Assembly: GCA_020848075.1 (NCBI GenBank)
Contig: JADLAV010000045.1
Location: 1-51,103 of the forward strand
DNA: 51,103 bases
Source: Burkholderiales bacterium
GTDB lineage: Bacteria; Pseudomonadota; Gammaproteobacteria; Burkholderiales; SG8-39
Direction of reading: 5' to 3'
Positions within the stretch are counted from its first letter, which is position 1. Every line of letters starts with the position of its first letter. The notes under the pieces are model-generated. The model worked only from the letters and a program-made list of their open reading frames with translations, made no database searches and had not been told where the DNA came from. Both the position numbers and the translations under genes were made by a program. Of this stretch, positions 8,544-15,501 are shown piece after piece.

Positions 8544-10865
8544 ATGACAGTTGCAGATGATAGGCGACGCCGCGGGCTGCTCGGGGCGGGCGCGGTGGCG
8601 TACCTCGCGTTCGTGGTTTACGGCAGCCTCGTACCGCTGCAGTTCACACCGCATTCAATGGAGGAGGCCTGCCGATCGTTTCGGAACATGGCCTACGTCC
8701 CGCCGGAGATCGGCGCGCGCGCCGACTGGGCCACCAACGTCCTGCTTTTCATCCCGCTCTCATTTCTTCTCGCCGGCGCTGCCGACCTGAATTCTCGCTG
8801 GCGATGGCCACGGATGCTCGGCGTCCTCGCCTTTTGCTTCGGACTCAGTGCAACGATCGAGTTCTTGCAGATCTTCTTCCCGCCGCGCGTCGTTTCGCTG
8901 AACGATATCGTCGCCGAATCGTTCGGTGCCCTCGTCGGCATCGCGTTATGGCTGTGGCGCGGGCCCTGGGTGTGTAAACAAGTGCTCGGCTGGGCCGAAG
9001 CCACCCACCGCCGCGGCAGAGCCCTTTACCTTTTCTATGCCTATCTCCTCGGGCTGGCGATCTTCAGCCTCCTGCCGCTCGATCTCACGCTCAGCGGCCA
9101 CGACATCTACGACAAGTGGAAGGAGGGTCGGCTGGTCCTCGTCCCCTTCGGATTCCGCTACGGGTCGCTTCGGGATCTCGTGGTCGACCTTGCGCTCGAC
9201 CTGGCGACGTGGATGCCGGTCGGCATTCTCGCGTCATACGCGCGCGTGGGCAGCCGTCGCCAGGTGTTGCTCTATTGCATCGGGCTGGCGGCCTTGCTCG
9301 AATTTCTCCAGGTATTCGTGTACTCGCGCATCGCCGATGTCACGGACATCCTCACCGCGGCGCTCGGCTGTTCGATCGGCATGGTGCTCGGCGACTTCGT
9401 GCGCACCGCACCCGAAAGTGCGGCAGAGCCGCATCCGGCCCAAGTGCAATCCGGTGGAGGCATCCCCCGGACATGGCTTTGGGCCATCGTCTACTCGCTC
9501 GGCCTCCTGGCGGCATTCTGGTATCCGTTCGATTTCCGGTTCGATGCGGCGACCGCGCGCGCGCGGTTCGACGGGATGTGGGCCGCCCCGCTCGGAGGCC
9601 TCTACTTCCAGTCCGAGATTCAGGCCATCAGCAACATCGCGCTGAAAGCGGGCCTCTTCGCGCCCCTCGGCGTGCTGCTGGCGATGGGGGTAGCTCGGTG
9701 GCGCGGCGGCGCACGCACGATCGCTATTTTTGGCGCGGCCATCTTCGTGGTCACGCTGGCATTCGTCATCGAACTGGGGCAGATCCTCCTGCCGGCGAAA
9801 TACCCGGACGTCACCGACGTCGTGCTGGGGACCGGGGGCGCTTTCCTCGCCGCGCTCCTTGTGACGGGGCCTCGCGAATTCTTCCCAGGATGGGGGCGCG
9901 GTCCGAGACGAGCTCGGCTGTCCCTCGTCCTCGTGTATGCGATGTGCGTCGCCGGCGTCTGGGCGGTGACCCATTGGCCGCGAGCGCCCTACAACGTCCG
10001 CGAGCTTCTGCGGCCAGGACTCGGGGTTCTGTCGGCTGCGCTCCTGGGATTGGCGATTCCTTGGCTGTTCGCGTTTCCAGCTCTGGCGGCGGCCGGCGTG
10101 CGCAACGCAGATGCGTTCAAGGCGCTCTATCGGTGGCCGGCGTTGCTCGCTCTTCATGCGGCCGTGGCGTATCTCCTCATTCGCTTGGCCGTCCCGGACG
10201 AGAGCATCGCGGACATTGCCGGCACGCCGATCCTGGGCGACCTGCGCGAGCTCGAATGGATGGGGCGCACCATGGTGTTGATCGCCGCCGTCGCCTGGCT
10301 GCTCTTCGTCGGTGGGCTGACGGCCTGTGGGAGCAGCGTGCTGCGCGCCACCGGTCCTCAGACGTTGGCGGTGGCCCTCGTGATCTCGACCCTGCTGCTG
10401 CCTTTCGCGCATTGGGTCATCGTCGTGCAGGCAGCAACGGATAACCTCACGGAGCTGATGCGAGACGGGGGCGGCCCGGCTGCCAGCGCGATCCTCTCGT
10501 GCTGCGTGATTCTCCTCGGGGCGACCGGGGCCTGGGTTGCGCGGATATTCAAGTCTCGAAGCGCGGTTCGCGTCCCCGCCGCATTCGTGCTGCTCCTGGC
10601 GTCGTCCGCGGCCGGATTCTGGCTCGTCACGGCCGGCACCGAAGGCGCCATCGTCAAGTACGGGAAGGTTTTCTCTGCGCTCCAGTTCTTGTTGAGCACC
10701 GACCGGAATAGCTACGCGGGGGGTTCGGTGTTGCTGGTGCGCTTCTGCCTGGTTTACATGGGAGCGGCTCTAGCGCTTGCTTTTGCGTACGGGTGGGTGC
10801 TTCCGAGAAATCGACCGGCGGAAGACCGGCAAACGCGCCCAACGGGTCTCAGAGCGTCGGAGTAA
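8544..10865 (+). CDS. Membrane protein with three VanZ-like units
   Basis: 773 residues, almost entirely hydrophobic helices. Three VanZ-like units follow each other. Unit 1, about 10-140, has VVYGSLVPLQF, WATNVLLFIPLSFLLAG, IEFLQIFFPPRVVSLNDIVAES. Unit 2, about 155-295, has LAIFSLLPLDLT, LATWMPVGILASYA, LEFLQVFVYSRIADVTDILTA. Unit 3, about 310-450, has AFWYPFDFRF, IALKAGLFAPLGVLLA, IELGQILLPAKYPDVTDVVLG. Each ends in the family hallmark E-x2-Q...(S/A)x2-D(I/V). A further set of helices (450-760) follows with no recognised domain. Ordinary VanZ proteins have one unit in 120-200 residues. Function in exopolysaccharide loci is unknown. Confidence 0.85.
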   Translation: MTVADDRRRRGLLGAGAVAYLAFVVYGSLVPLQFTPHSMEEACRSFRNMAYVPPEIGARADWATNVLLFIPLSFLLAGAADLNSRWRWPRMLGVLAFCFGLSATIEFLQIFFPPRVVSLNDIVAESFGALVGIALWLWRGPWVCKQVLGWAEATHRRGRALYLFYAYLLGLAIFSLLPLDLTLSGHDIYDKWKEGRLVLVPFGFRYGSLRDLVVDLALDLATWMPVGILASYARVGSRRQVLLYCIGLAALLEFLQVFVYSRIADVTDILTAALGCSIGMVLGDFVRTAPESAAEPHPAQVQSGGGIPRTWLWAIVYSLGLLAAFWYPFDFRFDAATARARFDGMWAAPLGGLYFQSEIQAISNIALKAGLFAPLGVLLAMGVARWRGGARTIAIFGAAIFVVTLAFVIELGQILLPAKYPDVTDVVLGTGGAFLAALLVTGPREFFPGWGRGPRRARLSLVLVYAMCVAGVWAVTHWPRAPYNVRELLRPGLGVLSAALLGLAIPWLFAFPALAAAGVRNADAFKALYRWPALLALHAAVAYLLIRLAVPDESIADIAGTPILGDLRELEWMGRTMVLIAAVAWLLFVGGLTACGSSVLRATGPQTLAVALVISTLLLPFAHWVIVVQAATDNLTELMRDGGGPAASAILSCCVILLGATGAWVARIFKSRSAVRVPAAFVLLLASSAAGFWLVTAGTEGAIVKYGKVFSALQFLLSTDRNSYAGGSVLLVRFCLVYMGAALALAFAYGWVLPRNRPAEDRQTRPTGLRASE

Positions 10866-10993
10866 TTTACACTTGCTCATCGAGGGTTCGGTTTCCGGCC
10901 CCGCCATCGAGAACCGGGGCAAAGCCAAAATCTCTTGATTCAACGCAGAATTCAATGAAATTGACAATCGAGCGGAGTCCGTCTGCACCGGGC

Positions 10994-11009
10994 TGGAGTA
11001 GACTTTGCT
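10994..11009 (+). promoter_or_regulatory. Candidate sigma-54 (-24/-12) promoter
   Basis: TGGAGTAGACTTTGCT keeps the invariant GG (10995-96) and GC (11007-08) exactly 10 bp apart and the TTTGCT half-site; the CAC following TGG in the consensus is missing. The -12 element ends about 31 bp before the ATG of the exported cysteine-rich protein. PrsR, a GAFTGA-bearing sigma-54 activator, is encoded about 9 kb downstream. The rest of the 10866-11039 gap holds nothing else convincing. Confidence 0.4.
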
Positions 11010-11039
11010 TGGCTGTTCTTGCAGCCGATCGATGACCCC

Positions 11040-11528
11040 ATGAAAGCGACCAGACGCCAACTGCTCAAGGGCTCCCTCGCCGCACCGCTCGTGCTCACGG
11101 CGCGCCCGGCTTCGGCTTTGGCGTTGTCCAGCGCCGCCGCCTGCAAGGTAAGGGATGCCAAGCAAGCGAACCAATACCCAGGGCCGGACAAGCTCTCCAA
11201 CTATGCCAACGACGAGTGGCTGCGCGTCGACGTCGATATGTGCGAGCTCAGGGCCAACGGCTCCTCGAAGAAGCTCGACGGCAAGTACTTCCTCGGCGCG
11301 GACAAGACCACCTACTGGCGCGTGTCCGACGGCTACGGCCAGCTGAACGCCGAGAAGACCAAGTACACGGTCGGCAACTGCACGTCCAGAAAGACCGGCG
11401 AGAGAAAATACGGCCTCTGCTTCGTCGACGACGACTGCAAGCCGGTCGGCTATTGCTGGGAAGACCGCGGGGGTAAGTGCATCACCAAGTCCTGCTGGAC
11501 GTCGATCAACGGCCGGAAGTGGGGCTGA
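11040..11528 (+). CDS. Small exported cysteine-rich protein of unknown function
   Basis: 162 residues from ATG 11040. It begins MKATRRQLLKGSLAAPLVLTARPASALA, a signal peptide with a TRRQLLKG n-region close to a twin-arginine signal (possible Tat export). The mature part holds eight cysteines (35, 68, 114, 127, 133, 139, 147, 152), five of them in the last 40 residues with spacings 5, 5, 7 and 4, suggesting a disulphide-stabilised C-terminal knot. It is rich in Lys, Asp, Tyr and Trp. No family was recognised. It sits directly upstream of the PqqD-like and HprK-related genes on the same strand, 39 bp before the former, and behind a sigma-54-like promoter, so it may be the substrate or product protein of that cassette. 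That is inference from position. Confidence 0.7.
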   Translation: MKATRRQLLKGSLAAPLVLTARPASALALSSAAACKVRDAKQANQYPGPDKLSNYANDEWLRVDVDMCELRANGSSKKLDGKYFLGADKTTYWRVSDGYGQLNAEKTKYTVGNCTSRKTGERKYGLCFVDDDCKPVGYCWEDRGGKCITKSCWTSINGRKWG

Positions 11529-11567
11529 TGCCCCGCTGACACGAGCTTCGCGCTAAGCTCGGCGCGC

Positions 11568-11912
11568 GTGCGCTGGCGATTCATCGAACACCCCGATCTT
11601 CGCATCGTCCGCTTCGGCGCCGAGGCGGTCGTCTTCAATCCGCTCTCCTGGGAAACGCATCTCCTGAACGAGACGGCGGCGCACATCGTCGATGCGCTTC
11701 GTCGCGGACTGCAGGATGCCGACGCGCTCGCGACGGATCTGACGGCCGCGCTCGATCCCGCCGGCTCGCCCGAGGCCTACACCGCCCAGATCGAGGGGCT
11801 GCTCGAGGAGCTCGAGGGCCTCGGGTTGGTCGACCGCGAGCCTGCGGATGGGCGCGAGCCGGATTCCCGCGAACCCTGCCCCCGAGCGGAGTTAACCGGG
11901 GCGCGGGAATGA
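11568..11912 (+). CDS. PqqD-like protein of an HPr-rel-A type cassette
   Basis: 114 residues from a GTG start. The core (about 1-85) matches PqqD-like peptide-binding proteins: an N-terminal strand (VRFGAEAVVFNPLSWETHLLN), ETAAHIVDAL, and a C-terminal helix pair ending IEGLLEELEGLGLVD. PqqD-type proteins bind peptide substrates and present them to modifying enzymes. In the HPr-rel-A arrangement a protein of this size precedes an HprK-related kinase, as here (33 bp gap). The last about 17 residues (DSREPCPRAELTGARE) and the stop codon are encoded by an interspersed palindromic repeat at 11861-11913, so the native C-terminus was probably shorter or different. Confidence 0.75.
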   Translation: MRWRFIEHPDLRIVRFGAEAVVFNPLSWETHLLNETAAHIVDALRRGLQDADALATDLTAALDPAGSPEAYTAQIEGLLEELEGLGLVDREPADGREPDSREPCPRAELTGARE

Positions 11913-11913
11913 C
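11861..11913 (+). repeat. Interspersed palindromic repeat, family 1
   Basis: GGATTCCCGCG ... CGCGGGAATGAC outer arms with an inner CCCCGAG/CCGGGG stem. It shares sequence with copies at 17040-17091 and 20808-20859 (opposite orientation). It overlaps the 3' end of the PqqD-like gene and gives its stop codon. Confidence 0.85.
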
Positions 11914-11944
11914 GGATTTTCTCGCGGCTCTCCGACGGTGACCG

Positions 11945-12859
11945 ATGCTGATCGGTGAGCTCTCGACGAGCGAAGTACAGGCGCGTCTTTCCGGCGCGGG
12001 ACTCGGATTCGAATTCGGCGTCGCCCGCGCGCGCGTTCGTTCCGACGTGGCGAGACTCGCCGAGTCGATCCGCACCGTTTACTCGGCGTACCCGCTGACG
12101 GAGGCCGAGGGCTTCTTCGACGTCACCGCCCGCCTCGCGCGTCCGCCTGGCCTCCGGAAGCATTTCCGCCCGCAGATCAGCTTCTGGCTGGACGGCGAGC
12201 AGCCCTTCGAACCCTTCCCCGCCGAGACGCACCTGCCGCTCATGGAGTGGGGGCTCAACTGGGCGATCGCGAACCGGTTCAACCGGCATCTCTTGCTCCA
12301 CGCCGGCGTGGTGGAGCGCGACGGGCGCGCGGTGCTGCTGCCGGCGCTGCCGGGCTCGGGGAAGAGCACGCTCACCGCGGCGCTCGCGAACCGCGGGTTT
12401 CGGCTGCTCTCGGACGAGTTCGGAGTGGTGCGGCTCGCGGACGCGGCGCTCCTGCCGCTCGTGCGGCCGACCGCGCTCAAGAACGAATCGATCGAGGTGA
12501 TGCGCCGCTTCGCGCCGGGCGCCGTGCTCGGGCCGTCGTTTCCGAAGACGCGCAAGGGAACGGTGGCGCATCTTGCGCCGAGGAGCGAGAGCGTGGCGAA
12601 GCTCGCGGTGCCGGCGCGCCCTGCGCTGATCCTCTTCCCGAACTTCACCCGCGACGCGGAGCTCGCGCTCGAGCCGATCCCGAAGTCGCGCGCGTTCTTG
12701 AAACTCTCCACCAACTCGTTCAACTACGAGCTGCTCGGCCCCGAGGCCTTCGACGCCGTGACGAAGCTCGTCAGCTCGTGCGAGTGCTATCGCCTGCGTT
12801 TTGGCGATCTGGAGGAGGCGGTGGCGAAGATCGGGGCGCTGCTCGCTTCTTCCGCGTAG
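11945..12859 (+). CDS. HprK-related kinase A (HPr-rel-A system)
   Basis: 304 residues. The C-terminal half resembles the HPr kinase/phosphorylase fold: HLLLHAGVVERDGRAV, then the P-loop LPALPGSGKSTLTAAL with Lys140, then GFRLLSDEFGVV, where Asp157-Glu158 occupy the place of the metal-binding acidic pair. The N-terminal 110 residues differ from classical HprK. No HPr or other PTS protein is encoded nearby, so the target is unlikely to be HPr Ser46; a peptide or protein held by the adjacent PqqD-like protein is a better guess. It probably acts in the cytoplasm before export. On its 3' side the cassette is broken by about 800 bp of decayed genes before the nucleotidyltransferase. Confidence 0.8.
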   Translation: MLIGELSTSEVQARLSGAGLGFEFGVARARVRSDVARLAESIRTVYSAYPLTEAEGFFDVTARLARPPGLRKHFRPQISFWLDGEQPFEPFPAETHLPLMEWGLNWAIANRFNRHLLLHAGVVERDGRAVLLPALPGSGKSTLTAALANRGFRLLSDEFGVVRLADAALLPLVRPTALKNESIEVMRRFAPGAVLGPSFPKTRKGTVAHLAPRSESVAKLAVPARPALILFPNFTRDAELALEPIPKSRAFLKLSTNSFNYELLGPEAFDAVTKLVSSCECYRLRFGDLEEAVAKIGALLASSA

Positions 12860-13015
12860 AGAAGCTCAGTCAGCGAATCCCGGATCCTTGGCAATCAGGC
12901 CGGTTTCGCCCTGGACCTGCTCAAGCGGTTTCCCCCGCGGGGGAGGGAGCGCCTCGATGGCGTTGGCGGCTCGGCCGTCGATGGCGAGCCGCGCACTCGT
13001 TTGGGCCGCTCCGTG

Positions 13016-13051
13016 TTACACGTTCGTGTCAGCGAAGACGAGCGCGGTCAT
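13016..13051 (-). pseudogene. vapC: VapC PIN-domain toxin, truncated after 11 codons
   Basis: The ATG at 13051 overlaps the 3' end of vapB in another frame, the normal vapBC layout. It reads MTALVFADTNV and then TAA. FADTNV is the first strand of a PIN domain with its catalytic Asp. The rest of the about 130-residue toxin is missing: the following 150 bp stay open in this frame but show no PIN motifs. The toxin is therefore inactive. Confidence 0.7.
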
Positions 13052-13271
13052 GCAGATCGTCCCGTGCTGGATAGCGCCCGCCGGCCCGCCGCAGGCGGAC
13101 CGGCGGCTTCGCGAGAAACCGCCGCATGGCCTCGTCGTACTCGTGCGACTCGCGCATCCGCTCGCGCAGCAAGTCGCCGACCAGGCGCGAGACGCTCGTC
13201 CGGTGCCGCGCTGCCTGAATCCGGACCCACGCCGCGGTCTCCTCGTCGAGTGTGATGGTGACGTTCTTCAT
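13029..13271 (-). CDS. vapB: VapB-type ribbon-helix-helix antitoxin, orphaned
   Basis: 80 residues. MKNVTITLDEETAAWVRIQAARHRTSVSRLVGDLL is a ribbon-helix-helix DNA-binding domain (strand 1-8, then two helices). The following RMRESHEYDEAMRRFLAKPP is the toxin-binding tail usual in VapB proteins cognate to PIN toxins. The gene is intact while its toxin partner is cut to 11 codons. It is on the opposite strand to the surrounding cassette, so it marks a foreign insertion. No clear Shine-Dalgarno sequence precedes the ATG. It may persist as a free repressor or be on the way to loss. Confidence 0.75.
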   Translation of the reverse strand: MKNVTITLDEETAAWVRIQAARHRTSVSRLVGDLLRERMRESHEYDEAMRRFLAKPPVRLRRAGGRYPARDDLHDRARLR

Positions 13272-13427
13272 GGCGGGCAGGATATCGGCGCAGGGAAAGC
13301 TCTGTCGCAGAATAGCTCAAACTCCGCGTCGTTATGTATTCTGGGGGCACGCGAAGCGCGTATTGGGAACGCCGCGGCGGGGCGCGCAGGCGAACCGGGC
13401 GTGCGAGGCGGTGCCGGCTCGGGGTGG

Positions 13428-13464
13428 TCATGCAAATCGAGATTGCTATTTACAATTTGCATGA
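13428..13464. promoter_or_regulatory. Inverted repeat (10-bp perfect arms), possible operator
   Basis: TCATGCAAAT (13428-13437) and ATTTGCATGA (13455-13464) are exact inverted copies separated by 17 AT-rich bases in otherwise GC-rich DNA. The repeat ends 19 bp before the ATG of the AAA_14 remnant at 13484, where a repressor site or promoter of that gene would lie. The DNA between vapB and this site (13272-13427) shows no gene. Confidence 0.5.
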
Positions 13465-13483
13465 GCACCGCCAGCCTACCCGG

Positions 13484-13666
13484 ATGATTCCCAGGATCGC
13501 GGCCGCGACGCTGCAAACGCGGGCCAGCCACTCCCCCGTCATTCCCGTCACCCGACCGCGGCAGTCGGGCAGGGCGAAGCTCGCCCGCGCGGCGTTCGCC
13601 GACAAGCCCTACGTCAGCCTCGAGGACCCCGTCGCGCCCTTCGCCTTCGGCGAGACCGGGGCATGA
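13484..13666 (+). pseudogene. N-terminal remnant of an AAA_14/DUF4143 ATP-binding protein
   Basis: 60 codons. MIPRIAAATLQ, then PVIPVTRPRQSGRAKLARAAF, then DKPYVSLEDP follow the N-terminus of DUF4143-type ATPases, in which the segment normally reads VTGPRQSGKTTLA. Here Walker A has lost the first Gly, and Lys-Thr-Thr has become Arg-Ala-Lys, so nucleotide binding should be destroyed. The full protein is about 380-400 residues; here it stops after ETGA, its TGA overlapping the ATG of the nucleotidyltransferase gene. Family members are common mobile, accessory genes. Confidence 0.65.
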
Positions 13667-14847
13667 CTGCGGGGCGACTGGGACGCCTGCCGCGCGCGGA
13701 CCCGGTCGGCGCGCTCCTCGCGTTGTTGAGAGCGCCGGAGACCGCACGCACTTTCGACGAGGCGGACTGGGACGCGGTCGTTCGCGTCGCGCGGCCCGCG
13801 CGGCTGCTCGCCGCGCTTCGGCTCCGCCTGGAGCGCCATGGGGTGTTTGCGGACGTTCCCGAGCGGGTGCGGATGCACCTCGATGCCGAGCGCACGCTGG
13901 TACGGTTCCGCAAGCAGATGGTGCTGTGGGAGCTCGAGTGCATCGCGCGCGCGCTCAGCGAGTTCCCCGCCCCGCTCGTGCTGCTCAAGGGCGCGGCCTA
14001 CGTCGTGCAGGGCTTTGGTTTCGCAGAGGGACGCCTGCCGTCGGACGTGGACCTGATGGTGCCGCGGGCTTCGCTCGACGCGGCGGAGCGCGCGCTCCTC
14101 GGCGCGGGATGGCAGACGGAGGCGCTCGACCCGTACGACGAGCGCTACTACCGCGAGTGGAGCCACGAGCTGCCGCCGATGCGCTACCCGGAGCACCCGC
14201 TCGAGCTCGATCTGCATCACACCATCCTGCCGCTTACCGGACGCATCCAGCCGAAGGCCGACGCGCTCTTCGCCGACGCGGTGCCCATCGCCGGCACGCG
14301 GTTTCACGTGCTGTGCCCGGCGGACCAGGTGGTGCACGCCGCCACGCAGCTCTTCCAGGATTCGGATTGCGCCGGGCGGCTGCGCGACCTCGTGGACTTC
14401 GATGCCCTGATCGGCGAGCTTGGCGCGACCGAGCGCTTCCGGGAGCGGCTCGTCGAGCGCGCGCGACTGCACGGCGCCGAGCGGCCGCTCGCCTACGCGC
14501 TGCGTTATGCGGGGCGGTTCCTCGGCACTCCGGATGCGCTGGGTCTGGATTCCCGCGTTCGCGGGAATGACGACGCTCGCGTTCGCGGGAATGACGGCGC
14601 CGAGCGGTCGCGCGCGATGCTGCCGCCCATCCCGCGCGTCGCGCGATTCATGATGGACCGCCTCGTCCCGCGCGCGCTGCTTCCCACGCACCCCGATCGC
14701 AGAACACCGCTCGCGGTGCGCACCGCTCGCTTCGCGCTCTTCTTGCGCTCGCACTGGCTTCGCATGCCGCCCGCGCTGCTCGCGCGACATGCGATCACGA
14801 AAGGGTGGCGCGCGCTCCGCGCGGAAGCCCCATCCGAAGTCGAGTAA
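13663..14847 (+). CDS. Nucleotidyltransferase family protein (PF14907-like) of the HPr-rel-A cassette
   Basis: 394 residues. LLKGAAYVVQGFGF followed by LPSDVDLMVPRASLDAAERAL is the helical nucleotidyltransferase pattern: a Gly turn, then Asp-Val-Asp metal ligands at about 125-130. LELDLHHTILP supplies a further acidic strand. Members transfer NMP to an unknown acceptor and occur in exopolysaccharide loci with PqqD-like and HprK-related genes. Around residues 295-312 the protein contains two in-frame VRGND motifs encoded by a family-1 palindromic repeat (14547-14595), evidently an insertion tolerated between the catalytic region and the C-terminal helices. The start overlaps the ATPase remnant's stop, so the original 5' end may have been altered. 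Confidence 0.75.
   Translation: MTAGRLGRLPRADPVGALLALLRAPETARTFDEADWDAVVRVARPARLLAALRLRLERHGVFADVPERVRMHLDAERTLVRFRKQMVLWELECIARALSEFPAPLVLLKGAAYVVQGFGFAEGRLPSDVDLMVPRASLDAAERALLGAGWQTEALDPYDERYYREWSHELPPMRYPEHPLELDLHHTILPLTGRIQPKADALFADAVPIAGTRFHVLCPADQVVHAATQLFQDSDCAGRLRDLVDFDALIGELGATERFRERLVERARLHGAERPLAYALRYAGRFLGTPDALGLDSRVRGNDDARVRGNDGAERSRAMLPPIPRVARFMMDRLVPRALLPTHPDRRTPLAVRTARFALFLRSHWLRMPPALLARHAITKGWRALRAEAPSEVE
14547..14595 (+). repeat. Palindromic repeat, family 1, inside a coding region
   Basis: GGATTCCCGCGTTCGCGGGAATGACG is followed directly by a second GTTCGCGGGAATGACG half. It is read in frame as DSRVRGNDDARVRGNDG within the nucleotidyltransferase. Confidence 0.85.
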
Positions 14848-15501
14848 AGGCAGCTGTCGAGCTTTCGGCGTCGTGCGCGACGCCGTCGCTCGGCTCGTCC
14901 GGCGAGGTTTTCGCTCGCACGCCTACACCTACACGCTCGCACGCCTACAACGTGTCACCCGCTGCGTGTGTGAACTATTTGGCATTCGTCGCACTGTCGA
15001 TTGGATTAACAATCTTTCACATTCCTTTGACAGTTGCTATGTCATTCTCTCCTCCTCGCAAAAGGAAGCTGCGTAGTCCAAGTCGCGCTCAAGTGCGGTA
15101 GGGCTTTCGGCCGATATCGAAGCTCGCGCGATGCAGCTAGGATGGATTACGTGGTGAGGCTCGCAAGGCAAAGTCGGAGCAGCTGTCGCACACATGGGTT
15201 TCACCTGTCGGGGTTTCCAGACGGAGCCGCGGCAGCAGGAATGGCGCCCTCAGCGGGCGCGACGGGCGCGGCCATCGCGGCGGCCCTTAACTACAACAAC
15301 GCCAACACATCGCGGATCGGAGCGTGCAGGGCACGCCGGGAGGAGCTTCGCATCGGCGCGCGAGCGGGATGCGAGGGACCACGCCGCGCGCACGCGTGCG
15401 CTGCGCGGCGGGATGCTGGGCAAGTACGGGACGACAGGTTAGTAATACCGGGGCGGTAAGAAGAGAACGGACCGCGCAGAAGAGAGAAACGGAGACGAGC
15501 G
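14848..15501. other. 654-bp gap without a recognisable gene
   Basis: Only weak open frames with arginine-rich, non-protein-like composition were found. A lower-GC pocket at about 14960-15070 could hold a promoter for the sugar transferase gene. No tRNA, repeat copy or terminator was recognised. Confidence 0.5.

Noticed and set aside
10857-10905. tRNA 3'-end-like sequence (GGGTTCGGTTTCC ... CCCCGCCA) after the VanZ gene
   Set aside because: The T-arm does not pair properly and no matching acceptor, D-arm or anticodon arm is found upstream. At best a degenerate remnant.
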